Counted from the first letter of the stretch, positions 35,149 through 44,432 are shown. The stretch: DNA of 64,000 nt from Candidatus Fluviicola riflensis (GCA_002243285.1 CP022585.1:2902641-2966640), one strand, 5' to 3'. Numbers and translations are program-made. Notes: generated by a model from the sequence alone, not told the origin.

Positions 35149-35548
35149 GGTTCTTAATCAATGCCAGCACCCCGCAAAACACACTCAACACCAATGTCAC
35201 CGGTGTGAAAATTATAGTCTCCAAGCTATTCAGCGAAGCTAGATTTCCTAAAGTATTCAATAAGAATAAAGCTGCCATCAGCCACAATGTAACGGTTACA
35301 GCTATTCGGGGAACATTGATACGGATCCAGTTCATTCGAACACAAATTACCACCAGAAAAATGAAATTCAATACCAACGAAACCGTTTCAAATTGAAGCA
35401 TTTGGGCTTCCGATTTCAATCTTCCGCCCCACACCAGAGCATAATCGATTACACCGATCAGAATCAATACGTGAAACACCAGATTGGCGCTAAACAAAAC
35501 CGTTGATCCTATTCCTGCGATTCGTTGAAAACGTGTCATTTTACTCAT
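35129..35548 (-). CDS. Unknown small membrane protein, four helices
   Basis: 139 residues with four well-spaced hydrophobic helices (about 10-32, 47-67, 75-97, 106-128) and short loops. No family motif is recognised. Its start overlaps the 3' end of the upstream gene by eight bases, so translation is probably coupled to that of the outer-membrane-like protein. The last codons overlap a terminator for the opposite gene. Function unknown. Confidence 0.7.
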   Translation of the reverse strand: MSKMTRFQRIAGIGSTVLFSANLVFHVLILIGVIDYALVWGGRLKSEAQMLQFETVSLVLNFIFLVVICVRMNWIRINVPRIAVTVTLWLMAALFLLNTLGNLASLNSLETIIFTPVTLVLSVFCGVLALIKNQKTPFA

Positions 35549-36125
35549 GTTTGTGAAAATACCAATTTAATCCGACCAACAAACTTCCGTTCGCGCCAAT
35601 TCGTTTGCCCTCGGGAATCACCGAATAACCGCCGTGAAAACGTGCTTGAACATCCAACGCAAATCGGTTTTTACGCCAAAGTTCAATTCCTGTAGCCGCG
35701 ATGACCGACGGCCCGAAATAAAAACGGCGTTCGTCTTCTGACTTGATGTCGTAAAAAACAGGTGCATCCAATGTTAAACCTACTCCAGCCATCACCCACC
35801 ATCCAGGTTTCAACCAATACTGCACCGACGGAACAATTCCTTCAAAACCGCGGTCGCGTTCTCTGCCTTCTCCTTTGTAGCGATAGATACTTCCCGGTAA
35901 GTAAACCAATAAAGCCGTACGATTACCGATCATTTTTCCCACTTTGAAATTGGGAAATGACAATCCGATTTGTGTTTCTGTGGTAAGACCTGTGGTAGAA
36001 AGATGTACAGCCGAAACGCCTGTTGCCGTTCCGAAAACCCACCCGTTTCGGTTGGTTTGTGTTTGTTCCTGCGCTTGAAGCCAAGTTATGACAGTGATCA
36101 TCAGCACGCTCATTATTCCTTTCAT
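35541..36125 (-). CDS. Predicted outer-membrane beta-barrel protein
   Basis: 194 residues with a signal peptide (about 1-19) and a chain of alternating amphipathic strands with aromatic residues (GWVFGTATGVSAVHLS, LPGSIYRYKG, WWVMAGVGLTLDAPVFYD, SLLVGLNWYFH). The protein ends in an aromatic-rich strand, near the pattern recognised by the barrel assembly machine. This is the build of a small eight-stranded barrel. It is translationally overlapped by the following membrane-protein gene. No specific function is recognised. Confidence 0.7.
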   Translation of the reverse strand: MKGIMSVLMITVITWLQAQEQTQTNRNGWVFGTATGVSAVHLSTTGLTTETQIGLSFPNFKVGKMIGNRTALLVYLPGSIYRYKGEGRERDRGFEGIVPSVQYWLKPGWWVMAGVGLTLDAPVFYDIKSEDERRFYFGPSVIAATGIELWRKNRFALDVQARFHGGYSVIPEGKRIGANGSLLVGLNWYFHKHE

Positions 36126-36202
36126 GATTCATCTTATTTTAATAAGACAAAACTAGGTGGCTACTCACTCAAAAAAGTTACCATCTGGTAACTAACACGA
36201 GA

Positions 36203-36778
36203 TTATTGCTTGACAATCTTTCGGCGCAATCGGCTTAAACTTTGAGTAGTAATCCCGAGGTATGAAGCGATGTGTTTTTGTGGCGTTCGCTGAATGAGTT
36301 TAGGTTGTTTTTCCAATAAATCAAGGTATCGTTGCTCAGCGGTTTTGAGTAATAAATCAATTTGTTGCTGCTGTTTTTCAACAAACGTCGATTCTGCTGA
36401 CATCAAAAAAATGGTTTTTCCCATTTCTGTTTCCTTGAGTCGGTCAATATTGGCTCTCGAGATCCGAATCATCTCCGAGTTTTCAAGCGCAATTGTTTCC
36501 AAAACCGACGGCCGATGTGTAATCAACGACATATAATCTCCGAAAAACGATTCTTCATACATGAGGTCAAGGCAAACGTAGTTGTTCTCTTTCCACGCAA
36601 ACACTCCCCCGCTTCCCGAAAGAATAAAATAACCGTACAATTCGGAATCGCCACCGCGTTTGATGATTTCGTTCTTTTTGAAAAAAACAGGTTCACACAA
36701 TTCGGCAAACTGCTCCCACGCAAGCAGCGGTGCATCAAAATATTGATCGAATGAAGCCTTTAAACGGTGAGCAATCAT
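36203..36778 (-). CDS. Crp/Fnr-family transcriptional regulator
   Basis: 191 residues. The first ~120 are a cyclic-nucleotide-binding-type beta roll (KNEIIKRGGDSELYGYFILS, EESFFGDYMSLI), without the full arginine/serine phosphate cassette of a cAMP binder, so the ligand is uncertain. The C-terminal helix-turn-helix is in QKHIASYLGITTQSLSRLRR, a form found in many Bacteroidota homologues. It lies directly downstream of the J-domain/KTSC gene on the same strand, 17 bases away. Target genes cannot be inferred; the divergent radical SAM gene and the adjacent outer-membrane protein are candidates only by position. Confidence 0.88.
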   Translation of the reverse strand: MIAHRLKASFDQYFDAPLLAWEQFAELCEPVFFKKNEIIKRGGDSELYGYFILSGSGGVFAWKENNYVCLDLMYEESFFGDYMSLITHRPSVLETIALENSEMIRISRANIDRLKETEMGKTIFLMSAESTFVEKQQQQIDLLLKTAEQRYLDLLEKQPKLIQRTPQKHIASYLGITTQSLSRLRRKIVKQ

Positions 36779-36795
36779 ACACCGAAATTAGAAAA

Positions 36796-37248
36796 TCAAG
36801 CAGTTTCTTCTACTGCTTTCGTTACATTTCTGAACAAATGCGAATGGAACACATGCCGGCGCGCAAAACGCTCGGGCGTTGCGGCATTCACAAGTTTGGT
36901 GTAGACGTTTGGTTTCACTCCAAAGTATTCGTAAACGCTGCCGTTAACGAACGTTACCTTCAGCATTTGTCCTTTGTAATGAAAATCGGTAATCATATTG
37001 GTAGAAACAGTTTGCGTGTATTCTTCCAGGTTGGCCTCGCGGGTTTCAGGCGCAATACTTACCAGGAAATGATACGCATCGATGATTACTTTGCTTTTAA
37101 TTTCGGCCTCTTGTTTCAGCGCGTCACCATCCTGAAATTTATCCGGGTGCCATTCCTTTACCAATTTTCGGTACATCAATTTCAACTGTGCCAAATCGGT
37201 ATTCTGGTCGGCATTAAATAATTTTCGGTAATCTACAATACGCTTCAT
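36796..37248 (-). CDS. J-domain protein fused to a KTSC domain
   Basis: 150 residues from the ATG at 37248; a longer start 39 bases upstream is less likely. The N-terminal half is a J domain with the invariant HPD in KEWHPDKFQDGD, which would stimulate an Hsp70. The C-terminal half (about 90-145) is a KTSC domain: KGQMLKVTFVNGSVYEYFGV, then KLVNAATPERFARRHVF. KTSC is a small domain found alone or fused to RNA- and chaperone-related partners. The fusion suggests recruitment of DnaK to KTSC-bound clients; this is inference. It precedes the Crp/Fnr regulator on the same strand and is divergent from the radical SAM gene. Confidence 0.83.
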   Translation of the reverse strand: MKRIVDYRKLFNADQNTDLAQLKLMYRKLVKEWHPDKFQDGDALKQEAEIKSKVIIDAYHFLVSIAPETREANLEEYTQTVSTNMITDFHYKGQMLKVTFVNGSVYEYFGVKPNVYTKLVNAATPERFARRHVFHSHLFRNVTKAVEETA

Positions 37249-37329
37249 AACTCTTCTAAAATACTTGCTAACAGAAAGAAAGGTCAACTTTACCTGTTAG
37301 AAAGGCGCAAAGGTACGGTTATAATCCTA

Positions 37330-37337
37330 TATCTTTG
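37330..37337 (+). promoter_or_regulatory. -7 element of the radical SAM gene
   Basis: TATCTTTG is an exact TANNTTTG match 12 bases before the GTG at 37350. It lies in the 101-base gap between divergent genes. Confidence 0.6.
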
Positions 37338-37349
37338 TAAAAAGTAAGC

Positions 37350-39599
37350 GTGGGACGCATCCCGCACCTATTTTTACAAAGACATCTTCATTTGCAGGCA
37401 TTGGAACATCGGATTTTATTCATTACTCCTCCTTTTACACAGCTCAATACGCCCTACTCGGCCACGGCTTATCTGAAAGGATTTCTGAATACTAAAAATA
37501 TTCCATCTACACAGGTCGATTTGGGAATCGAGGTGATTTTGGCCTTGTTCTCAAAAACGGGCCTCACGCAATTGTTTGCAGAACTAGAAAACACAGAAGC
37601 CGATCTTTCCGACAACGCAAAGCGAATTATCGCCCTGCAAGCAGATTATATTCAAACGATCGATGCTGTAATCCTGTTCCTGCAAGGCAAAAATCCTACA
37701 CTGGCACACGTAATCTGCCAGGATGATTTTCTGCCGCAAGCCAAACGTTTTGATCAGCTGGAAGAACTCGATTGGGCATTTGGCGTGATGGGAACACAAG
37801 ACAAAGCCAAACACCTGGCCACACTTTACCTGGAAGATCTGGCCGATCTGATCGTTGAAACCGTTGATCCGCATTTTGGATTTAGCCGTTATGCCGAACG
37901 ATTGGGACGCGCTGCCAGTACTTTTGATGAATTGTACGAAGCTCTGCAGCAGGAATTGACCTATATTGATCGCATAACTCTTCGATTACTGGAAGAAAAA
38001 ATACAGCAAACACAACCGACAATTGTTGCATTTTCAGTACCATTCCCGGGGAATTTATACGCTGCTTTCAGATCAGCACAATACATCAAACAACAGTATC
38101 CGCAGGTCAAAACACTCATGGGTGGCGGTTTTCCGAATACGGAATTACGCTCATTATCTGAAAAGCGGGTGTTTGAATTCATTGATTTTATTCCGCTGGA
38201 TGACGGTGAAACACCCGTTGAGAATATTTTACAGCACCTTGCCGGGGAACGAACGATTTCCGAATTGAAACGCACATTTGTTCTGCACGAAAACGAGGTG
38301 ATTTACAGCAATGGTTCCAAACAGGCCGACTACAAACAAAGCGATGTCGGAACACCCGATTACGGTGATTTGCTACTCGATAAGTACATTTCGGTGATTG
38401 AGGTGGTGAATCCGATGCACCGTATGTGGAGTGATGGTCGCTGGAACAAACTCACGATGGCGCATGGCTGTTACTGGGGAAAATGCACGTTTTGCGATAT
38501 TTCACTGGATTACATCAAAATCTACGAACCAGTTGCTGCGAAATTGCTCTGTGATCGCATGGAAACGCTCATGGAACAAACCGGGCAAAACGGTTTTCAC
38601 TTTGTGGATGAAGCCGCTCCGCCAGCCTTGATGCGTTCACTGGCGCTGGAAATCATTCGAAGAAAATTAACCGTTACCTGGTGGACGAATATTCGCTTCG
38701 AAAAGAGTTTTACCGCCGATTTATGTCAATTGCTCAAACACTCGGGCTGCATAGCTGTTTCGGGCGGTTTGGAAGTAGCTTCTGACCGTTTGCTGAAACT
38801 GATCGACAAAGGCGTAACGGTAGCGCAAGTGGCACAAGTCACGAGAAATTTCACCGAATCAGGAATCATGGTTCACGCCTACCTGATGTACGGTTACCCG
38901 ACACAAACCATTCAGGAAACCATTGATTCACTGGAAATGGTACGGCAATTGTTTGAAGCCGGCGTGTTACAATCGGGTTTCTGGCACCAGTTTGCATTGA
39001 CTGCTCACAGCCCAATCGGATTAAACCCGGGCGATTACGGCGTTTTGAAAGACACGGAGACACTTGGTACATTTGCCAACAACGATGTATTTTACACCGA
39101 CAAAACGGGCATTGATCACAACAAATTTGGTTACGGATTAAAGAAATCACTTTACAATTTTATGCACGGTTTGGGCTTTGAATTGCCGTTGCATCAATGG
39201 TTCGATTTTAAGATTTCGCGAACAACCATTGCACCGGATTTTATTGAAAACGCACTACTTGAAGACGAACTAACTTTCACCAAACCAAGCGCTAAAATTG
39301 TGTGGCTGGGAACCGTTCCGGGAATTACTTATTTCACCAAAAGCAAAAAAGGACATTCCTGGGAAATGGCTGAACTGGCGATTCATACCCGACGGGAAAT
39401 GCTGCAATTACAAGTGAGTAAACCAACCGGCGACTGGCTGGTAGAAATGCTACCGAAACTGACACCCGCCAACGAAAAATCACTGACTTTCCAGGAACTC
39501 AAAACGAGTTATGAAACGATTATACAGGAAGATCTGGAACCCTTTTGGTATTCGAAGCAAGCGCAGGTTTTAAGAGAGAATGGGTTGTTGGTGGTGTAA
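37350..39599 (+). CDS. B12-binding-domain radical SAM protein
   Basis: 749 residues from a GTG; the true start may be an in-frame TTG at 37401, just before the conserved ILFITPPFTQ. A cobalamin-binding-like domain (about 20-300, with the strand-turn KTLMGGGFPNTELR) is followed by the radical SAM core, whose cluster motif is GCYWGKCTFCD (a Cx4CxxC form used in this group). A C-terminal ~200-residue extension follows. Such enzymes methylate or rearrange unactivated carbons; the substrate is unknown. Neighbours do not suggest a pathway. It has its own promoter and is divergent from the J-domain gene. Confidence 0.88.
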   Translation: MGRIPHLFLQRHLHLQALEHRILFITPPFTQLNTPYSATAYLKGFLNTKNIPSTQVDLGIEVILALFSKTGLTQLFAELENTEADLSDNAKRIIALQADYIQTIDAVILFLQGKNPTLAHVICQDDFLPQAKRFDQLEELDWAFGVMGTQDKAKHLATLYLEDLADLIVETVDPHFGFSRYAERLGRAASTFDELYEALQQELTYIDRITLRLLEEKIQQTQPTIVAFSVPFPGNLYAAFRSAQYIKQQYPQVKTLMGGGFPNTELRSLSEKRVFEFIDFIPLDDGETPVENILQHLAGERTISELKRTFVLHENEVIYSNGSKQADYKQSDVGTPDYGDLLLDKYISVIEVVNPMHRMWSDGRWNKLTMAHGCYWGKCTFCDISLDYIKIYEPVAAKLLCDRMETLMEQTGQNGFHFVDEAAPPALMRSLALEIIRRKLTVTWWTNIRFEKSFTADLCQLLKHSGCIAVSGGLEVASDRLLKLIDKGVTVAQVAQVTRNFTESGIMVHAYLMYGYPTQTIQETIDSLEMVRQLFEAGVLQSGFWHQFALTAHSPIGLNPGDYGVLKDTETLGTFANNDVFYTDKTGIDHNKFGYGLKKSLYNFMHGLGFELPLHQWFDFKISRTTIAPDFIENALLEDELTFTKPSAKIVWLGTVPGITYFTKSKKGHSWEMAELAIHTRREMLQLQVSKPTGDWLVEMLPKLTPANEKSLTFQELKTSYETIIQEDLEPFWYSKQAQVLRENGLLVV

Positions 39600-39610
39600 A
39601 TTTGAAAATG

Positions 39611-41095
39611 CTATTCAATTACTAAATTTAAATTTTTAGAAATCTGAAATGTTGGAACAGCAAAGGCCAATCCTTCTGCGGAAGCACCAACGATTTTACT
39701 AACAATAACACCATGTAACGTACCTTCCTTATCAAAAAGCGGGCCTCCACTATTACCGAAATTCACCCCCATACTGAGTTGTAATGTACTTTTACCTCCT
39801 AGCATTCGGTCATTCGAAATCAATCCCTTAGTCATTGTTTGTCCTAAATCAATCGAAGTCGGAGCACCAATAGTATATACTTCATCATAGATTTTGTACT
39901 CTTTTTCCAAACTCAGCCCAAATGCTTTTTCAAAAACAGCATCAATTTTCAATAGGGCTATATCATTCATTTTATCTATCCGCACCACTTCTGCCTTGTA
40001 TTCTTTTCCATTATACAATACAACAAAGCCCACAGGTTTATCTTGTTTCTCACTGCAGATTACATGGTAATTCGTTAAAAGGTAACCGTCGTTCGTAATT
40101 GCAAAGCCTGACCCATGACTTTTATCATTACACTTAATAATAACTGACGCTCTAACTGCATCTTCCACTTTTGTTACTTTATCTTCAGGTTTCTTCAGTT
40201 TAAAAATTGAAACTGACTCCGAAATGGACAAATCAAGATTTTGGTATTTCTTGTATAAGTCAGTTTGCTGAAGTTTTACTATTGATTGTTCTAAAACCAT
40301 CGGTAGAACATCAAGACAAACTATTGAATAGGTGTTTTTGGTAAAATCGCCCGCAACAACTTCTACTTCTACAGAATCAAGAAGTTCTCCATAAAAATTT
40401 TTAATATACCATAATCCAAGCATGCTAACTCTTGAAAATTCTGGCGAATTAGCATTTGAATCGAATTTATACTCCTTCAAGCTAAGGATTTTAACTTCTA
40501 ACCTAAGAGAATTCTGGTATGTTGAAGAAAGACTAGTAGAATCGAAAAAAAATTGTTTTTTAAGAAGATCATTTATCCCTATAGTATGAATAAACGAATA
40601 ATTGTATTCGATATCTGATGAATTACTAAAACCACTGGAACGAATTAATTTCGACTCACCATTCTTCTCAGCTTTCGCATATGTTTCTTCTGAATTTTCT
40701 TTCAATACTGCGTTATAAATCTTCAGATTGTTATATGCGGTAACAAGATTATATGTTCTAAAAAAGAATAAGAATTTTTCAGACACTTCCTTTTTAGGCA
40801 ACTGAACATCATTCAAAAACAAATACTCTGCTTTAAACTGACTTTGTTTATTTGCAGTTATCGCATAATAAGCGTCAACAAATCCAGGTGTTACTACTTT
40901 AATTTGATGATTTAGTATATTCTTATCAATTTCCTGATCCAGAACAACTTTTGTGCCTACTCCAATATATTTCCCATCAAAATAGAACTTAGAGTCGCCA
41001 TTTGTAAGATTCACAGTAAGTTTTTGTGATATGCCTGAAAAAGTTATAAATAGGGCGCTAAGAAGTATATAAACTCGAATTAGGAATGCATTCAT
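39611..41095 (-). CDS. Secreted trypsin-like serine protease (HtrA-type)
   Basis: 494 residues from the ATG at 41095, where a signal peptide begins (about 1-23); longer upstream readings run through text antisense to the next gene. The first ~300 residues are not recognised. The S1C protease domain lies at about 325-494 with a complete triad: His344 in TNYHVI, Asp378 in NDIALL and Ser449 in GNSGGP. No PDZ domain follows, unlike DegP, so regulation must differ. It is probably a periplasmic stress or processing protease. The coding DNA is visibly more AT-rich than its neighbours, which may mean later acquisition. Confidence 0.88.
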   Translation of the reverse strand: MNAFLIRVYILLSALFITFSGISQKLTVNLTNGDSKFYFDGKYIGVGTKVVLDQEIDKNILNHQIKVVTPGFVDAYYAITANKQSQFKAEYLFLNDVQLPKKEVSEKFLFFFRTYNLVTAYNNLKIYNAVLKENSEETYAKAEKNGESKLIRSSGFSNSSDIEYNYSFIHTIGINDLLKKQFFFDSTSLSSTYQNSLRLEVKILSLKEYKFDSNANSPEFSRVSMLGLWYIKNFYGELLDSVEVEVVAGDFTKNTYSIVCLDVLPMVLEQSIVKLQQTDLYKKYQNLDLSISESVSIFKLKKPEDKVTKVEDAVRASVIIKCNDKSHGSGFAITNDGYLLTNYHVICSEKQDKPVGFVVLYNGKEYKAEVVRIDKMNDIALLKIDAVFEKAFGLSLEKEYKIYDEVYTIGAPTSIDLGQTMTKGLISNDRMLGGKSTLQLSMGVNFGNSGGPLFDKEGTLHGVIVSKIVGASAEGLAFAVPTFQISKNLNLVIE

Positions 41096-41212
41096 AATCT
41101 GCTTTTTTTTACAATGATAGCACTTTAAAATCAGTTCTAACAATGTGAATATCTGTTTGGCACACTTCTCGCAGTTCCTTTTCCATTCACGAATAATTTG
41201 TACCTTCATTCT

Positions 41213-42625
41213 ATGCAGAAAATCCTGTTTCTTCTTGTTCTGTTGACGGGCTTCGGCGCTCAGGCACAAACCGTTTTCAGTACCCAAAACCTCGATTTGG
41301 GCGAATTGTATGCCGGATCGGAACGTTTTGGTGATATCCTGGTGACCAACAAAGGCAAACAGAAATCGTACATTTTGCGGGTCGAAAAACCGGTCGATGT
41401 CGCGTACCTGGCCAGTTCGGATGTTTTACTGCCGGATAGTTCGTTTTCGTTTCGCTTGCAGGTAAATCCGGCTAAAAAAGGTGCTTTTTCCTACGATGTA
41501 AAGGTCTACACCAGTGACAACATGGAACCGGTGAACATTCGTATTTCCGGAAACGTGAAAGAACTAACAGAAAACACGATGGCCGGCATGATGAGCTGTC
41601 CTGATTTTGGAAGTGAGCCATCGCGGGTGCAAACTTCTGAACTGACAATCATTACAGTGGATGAAAACACTCGTGAGCCGCTGGCGAAAAGCACCGTGAC
41701 AATCATTCGAAACGGAACGCCTGCCGGAGCATGGATTACGGGCAAAAAAGGATCGTTTAAGCAGGAAAGCATTCCCGGATATTTTTATTTCTTCGCTGCG
41801 CACGACGGTTATTTCCCCAAAGAAGCGGGCGTTTATGTTGGCCCGAAAATCCGGGAAATCACCATTCCGCTCAAAATGGACCCGTCGATGTGTATTCCCG
41901 TTCCGAATCCAAATCCGGAACCCATTCCAGACGAACCGGAACAACTGACTGCCGAAACAGCTGAAATTCTCATTGATCAGCAACTGGCCAATCAGCAATC
42001 GGATTCGGTGATCAAACAAACCATTCCCGAATTGGCACAATTGCCACCTGATAGTTTCGAATCCGAACATTTCAAGCCGGTCAATGTGGTGTTTGTACTC
42101 GATGTTTCCAGTTCGATGAAACTAGGCGAAAAAATGGATTTGATGAAGTATTCGCTAAACCAGCTGGTAGACGAGATGCGTCCGGAAGATCATATCAGTT
42201 TGGTCACTTATTCCGACGGTGCCAGCGTGTTGCTTGCTCCCACCGCCTGTACACAACAAGAAGCTATCAAAGCCAAAGTGGCTGAACTGAAACCACATGG
42301 AATGACTGCGGGAGGAAAAGGAATCAAACTGGGATATAAACAAGCTTTGCAGCAACTTTCACCGGACAAAGCGAACATGGTGATCATTATTACTGACGGC
42401 GCGTTTAACAAGAGTTCTGATGATTATCAGAAAACAGTACGCAAATACGCCAAAAAGGGAATTACCTTTTCGGTAGTTGGCGTTCAAAACCGTCCGAATG
42501 ATCAGCGTGCAATGGAAGAAGCTGCTGAATTTGGGAAAGGACGTTATATTCCGATCAACAAATTGTCAGACGCTCAATACAATCTATTACAGGAAATACG
42601 GATTGCCTCGTTTAGAGGTGTTTAA
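41213..42625 (+). CDS. Secreted DUF1573-like/VWA protein (copy 1)
   Basis: 470 residues from the ATG at 41213: signal peptide (about 1-18), a DUF1573-like beta domain (about 20-125, STQNLDLGELYAGSERFGDI), a carboxypeptidase-regulatory-like beta sandwich (about 140-225, SELTIITVDENTREPLAKST), a Pro/acidic linker, and a von Willebrand A domain (about 290-470). The MIDAS motif is complete: Asp297-x-Ser-x-Ser in VLDVSSSMKLGEK, with IIITDGAFN later. It should bind a metal-dependent protein ligand outside the cytoplasm. There is no T9SS domain. A homologue lies at 42972. The combination of these three domains is not one I know with a function. Confidence 0.87.
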   Translation: MQKILFLLVLLTGFGAQAQTVFSTQNLDLGELYAGSERFGDILVTNKGKQKSYILRVEKPVDVAYLASSDVLLPDSSFSFRLQVNPAKKGAFSYDVKVYTSDNMEPVNIRISGNVKELTENTMAGMMSCPDFGSEPSRVQTSELTIITVDENTREPLAKSTVTIIRNGTPAGAWITGKKGSFKQESIPGYFYFFAAHDGYFPKEAGVYVGPKIREITIPLKMDPSMCIPVPNPNPEPIPDEPEQLTAETAEILIDQQLANQQSDSVIKQTIPELAQLPPDSFESEHFKPVNVVFVLDVSSSMKLGEKMDLMKYSLNQLVDEMRPEDHISLVTYSDGASVLLAPTACTQQEAIKAKVAELKPHGMTAGGKGIKLGYKQALQQLSPDKANMVIIITDGAFNKSSDDYQKTVRKYAKKGITFSVVGVQNRPNDQRAMEEAAEFGKGRYIPINKLSDAQYNLLQEIRIASFRGV

Positions 42626-42692
42626 CCACCTCACCAAATATCTTCCGTTAAAATAGTAATTCCAGACTGAGATAATAACAGGATATCTAATT

Positions 42693-42806
42693 TTTTGCCA
42701 CAGATGTCTCAGATTTTCACAGATAAAACCTTGTGTTTTACGTTATCACTATACGCTGGCGTATAGTTTTCAATATCTGTGAAAATCTGAGACATCTGTG
42801 GCAAAA
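42693..42806. repeat. Perfect 32-bp inverted repeat with nested hairpin (MITE-like)
   Basis: Arms at 42693-42724 and 42775-42806 are exact reverse complements (outer end TTTTGCCACAGATGTCTCAG). A second 9-bp hairpin lies inside the loop (ACTATACGC at 42748-42756, GCGTATAGT at 42759-42767). The element holds no gene and sits in the 346-base gap between the two VWA genes. The GCCACAGAT-type arm is a familiar feature of dispersed flavobacterial hairpins. It may have inserted after the tandem duplication of the VWA genes. Confidence 0.85.
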
Positions 42807-42971
42807 TAAATGGCCTTTTAAGCTTATTTTATTAAGTGTATAATCGTTGGAATCATTTAAAATCCATACAAAACTTTGCTGAAAAAGCGGTATTATTAAA
42901 TTGGGAACTGATCTGAATAGTTGATTCAGGTATGATTTTTGTTGGTTTTGTACGAATTCAACTACGTGCTT

Positions 42972-44345
42972 ATGATCAAATACCTTATACAAACGTTTCT
43001 TTTCTGTTGTTTGATCACCATTGGCTGGAGCCAGGCGGATACCATTGATTTTGGAAATATTGAACGTTCCACCAAGCGCTATGCAGATATTACCATTCGC
43101 AATACAAGTGAAGGCGGCATGTACATCAAATCGGTGGAACACAGTCCGCAGATCGTGTACCGTCTCGACAAGGAATATATTCAATCGGACAGTTTATTTA
43201 CCATTCGTTTGCAGGTAAACCCGGATACAACCGGACGATTCAAGTACGTGATGCGTGTTGCGTTGAGCACCAGCGAACCTCCGGTTTCATTGGTCGTGAT
43301 CGGCAACGTGCTGCAAATGCCCAATTACAAGAACGTGGTCGAGCAAAAACCACCGGAATTTGAAGAGAACAGTTTCACGAAAGAAACCGAATTTAAAATC
43401 GTAAGCGTTGATGCCATTACACGAGACCCCATTCCTGGAAGTACCGTGACAATCATTCGCAACGGAACCGCTACCGAATCGTGGGTAACCGGTAGTGCGG
43501 GTTCCATTACCAGACGGTCGGAACCCATTTTTTTGTATCTCATTGTATCGCGCAATGGTTATGAAACGACCGAAACCGGGGTTTTTATTACGCCTGAGAT
43601 CGAAACAATTTCCGTTCCGCTGAAAAGAGAAGAAAAAGATCCTGTTCCGCCACCTGATCGTGAGTCGCCATTAGCGCAAAATCCGGTGCGTGTAGCAGAT
43701 GAAGACCTGGACGAAACACTTTCTGAGCAATTGGAAACCGACAGCACCGAACTGGCTGAAATGGCCGAATTGTTTGCCAATTTCGACACCAATGATTACA
43801 AAACGGTAAACGTGGTATTTGTACTCGATCTTTCCAGCTCCATGAAGCTGGGCGAAAAAATGACTTTATTGAAATATTCTCTGAATCAATTGGTGAAACA
43901 CATGCGTCCGCAAGACCGTATTGCGTTTGTGACCTATTCTGAAGGTGCTAGTTTGTACATGCCTACCACCAATTGTGCGAACAAACCCGACATTTACAGT
44001 AAAATAGCCGATCTGGAAGCAAGCGGAATGTCCTCTACCACACGGGGAATTCAACTGGGTTACAAAACCGTTCGCAAGGATATTTCACCTGACGAAGCCA
44101 ATATGGTGGTGGTGATTACGGACGGGGCTTTCAACAATAATTCCAACGATTACCAGTCAATCGTGCGTAAATACGCTCCGGAAGGAATTACGTTTTCGGT
44201 TGTCGGGATTCAATGCCGTTCAAACGACGAGCGTAAAATGGAAGAGGCTGCAGTTTTCGGAAACGGGCGTTATGTGGCAATCGATAAACTCATCGATGCG
44301 CAGTTGAAGTTGTTGAAAGAGATTAAGTTGGCATCTCATAAATAA
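42972..44345 (+). CDS. Secreted DUF1573-like/VWA protein (copy 2)
   Basis: 457 residues from the ATG at 42972, with a signal peptide (about 1-20, ending GWSQ). It is collinear with the copy at 41213: DUF1573-like domain (ADTIDFGNIERSTKRYADIT), regulatory-like sandwich (KIVSVDAITRDPIPGSTV, then IIRNGTATESWVTGS), linker, and VWA domain with intact MIDAS at Asp286 (VLDLSSSMKLGEK). The VWA domain is better conserved between copies than the first 130 residues, which is what one expects if the N-terminal domains bind different partners. Co-regulation is not obvious because a fold-back element lies between. Confidence 0.87.
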   Translation: MIKYLIQTFLFCCLITIGWSQADTIDFGNIERSTKRYADITIRNTSEGGMYIKSVEHSPQIVYRLDKEYIQSDSLFTIRLQVNPDTTGRFKYVMRVALSTSEPPVSLVVIGNVLQMPNYKNVVEQKPPEFEENSFTKETEFKIVSVDAITRDPIPGSTVTIIRNGTATESWVTGSAGSITRRSEPIFLYLIVSRNGYETTETGVFITPEIETISVPLKREEKDPVPPPDRESPLAQNPVRVADEDLDETLSEQLETDSTELAEMAELFANFDTNDYKTVNVVFVLDLSSSMKLGEKMTLLKYSLNQLVKHMRPQDRIAFVTYSEGASLYMPTTNCANKPDIYSKIADLEASGMSSTTRGIQLGYKTVRKDISPDEANMVVVITDGAFNNNSNDYQSIVRKYAPEGITFSVVGIQCRSNDERKMEEAAVFGNGRYVAIDKLIDAQLKLLKEIKLASHK

Positions 44346-44393
44346 TTATGAATTATGAATGATAAATTATGAAGTGGTTCCACCTTGATAATT

Positions 44394-44421
44394 CATAATT
44401 CTGCATTCATAATTCTGCATT
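44394..44421. repeat. Two adjacent 14-bp direct repeats before dusB
   Basis: CATAATTCTGCATT is repeated exactly at 44394-44407 and 44408-44421, inside an AT-rich inverted-repeat region (44347-44400, ATTATGAATTAT/ATAATTCATAAT type). The last base is the first base of the dusB -7 element, so the repeat occupies the expected -33 region and could bind a regulator. Confidence 0.65.
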
Positions 44422-44428
44422 ATCTTTG
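44421..44428 (+). promoter_or_regulatory. -7 element of dusB, four bases before the start codon
   Basis: TATCTTTG is an exact TANNTTTG match ending 4 bases before the ATG at 44433. With the usual distance from -7 to the start site, the transcript would be leaderless. Confidence 0.65.
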
Positions 44429-44432
44429 CACC

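Noticed and set aside
36730..37221. 163-residue plus-strand ORF
   Set aside because: It is antisense to the J-domain/KTSC and Crp/Fnr genes, with no domain of its own.
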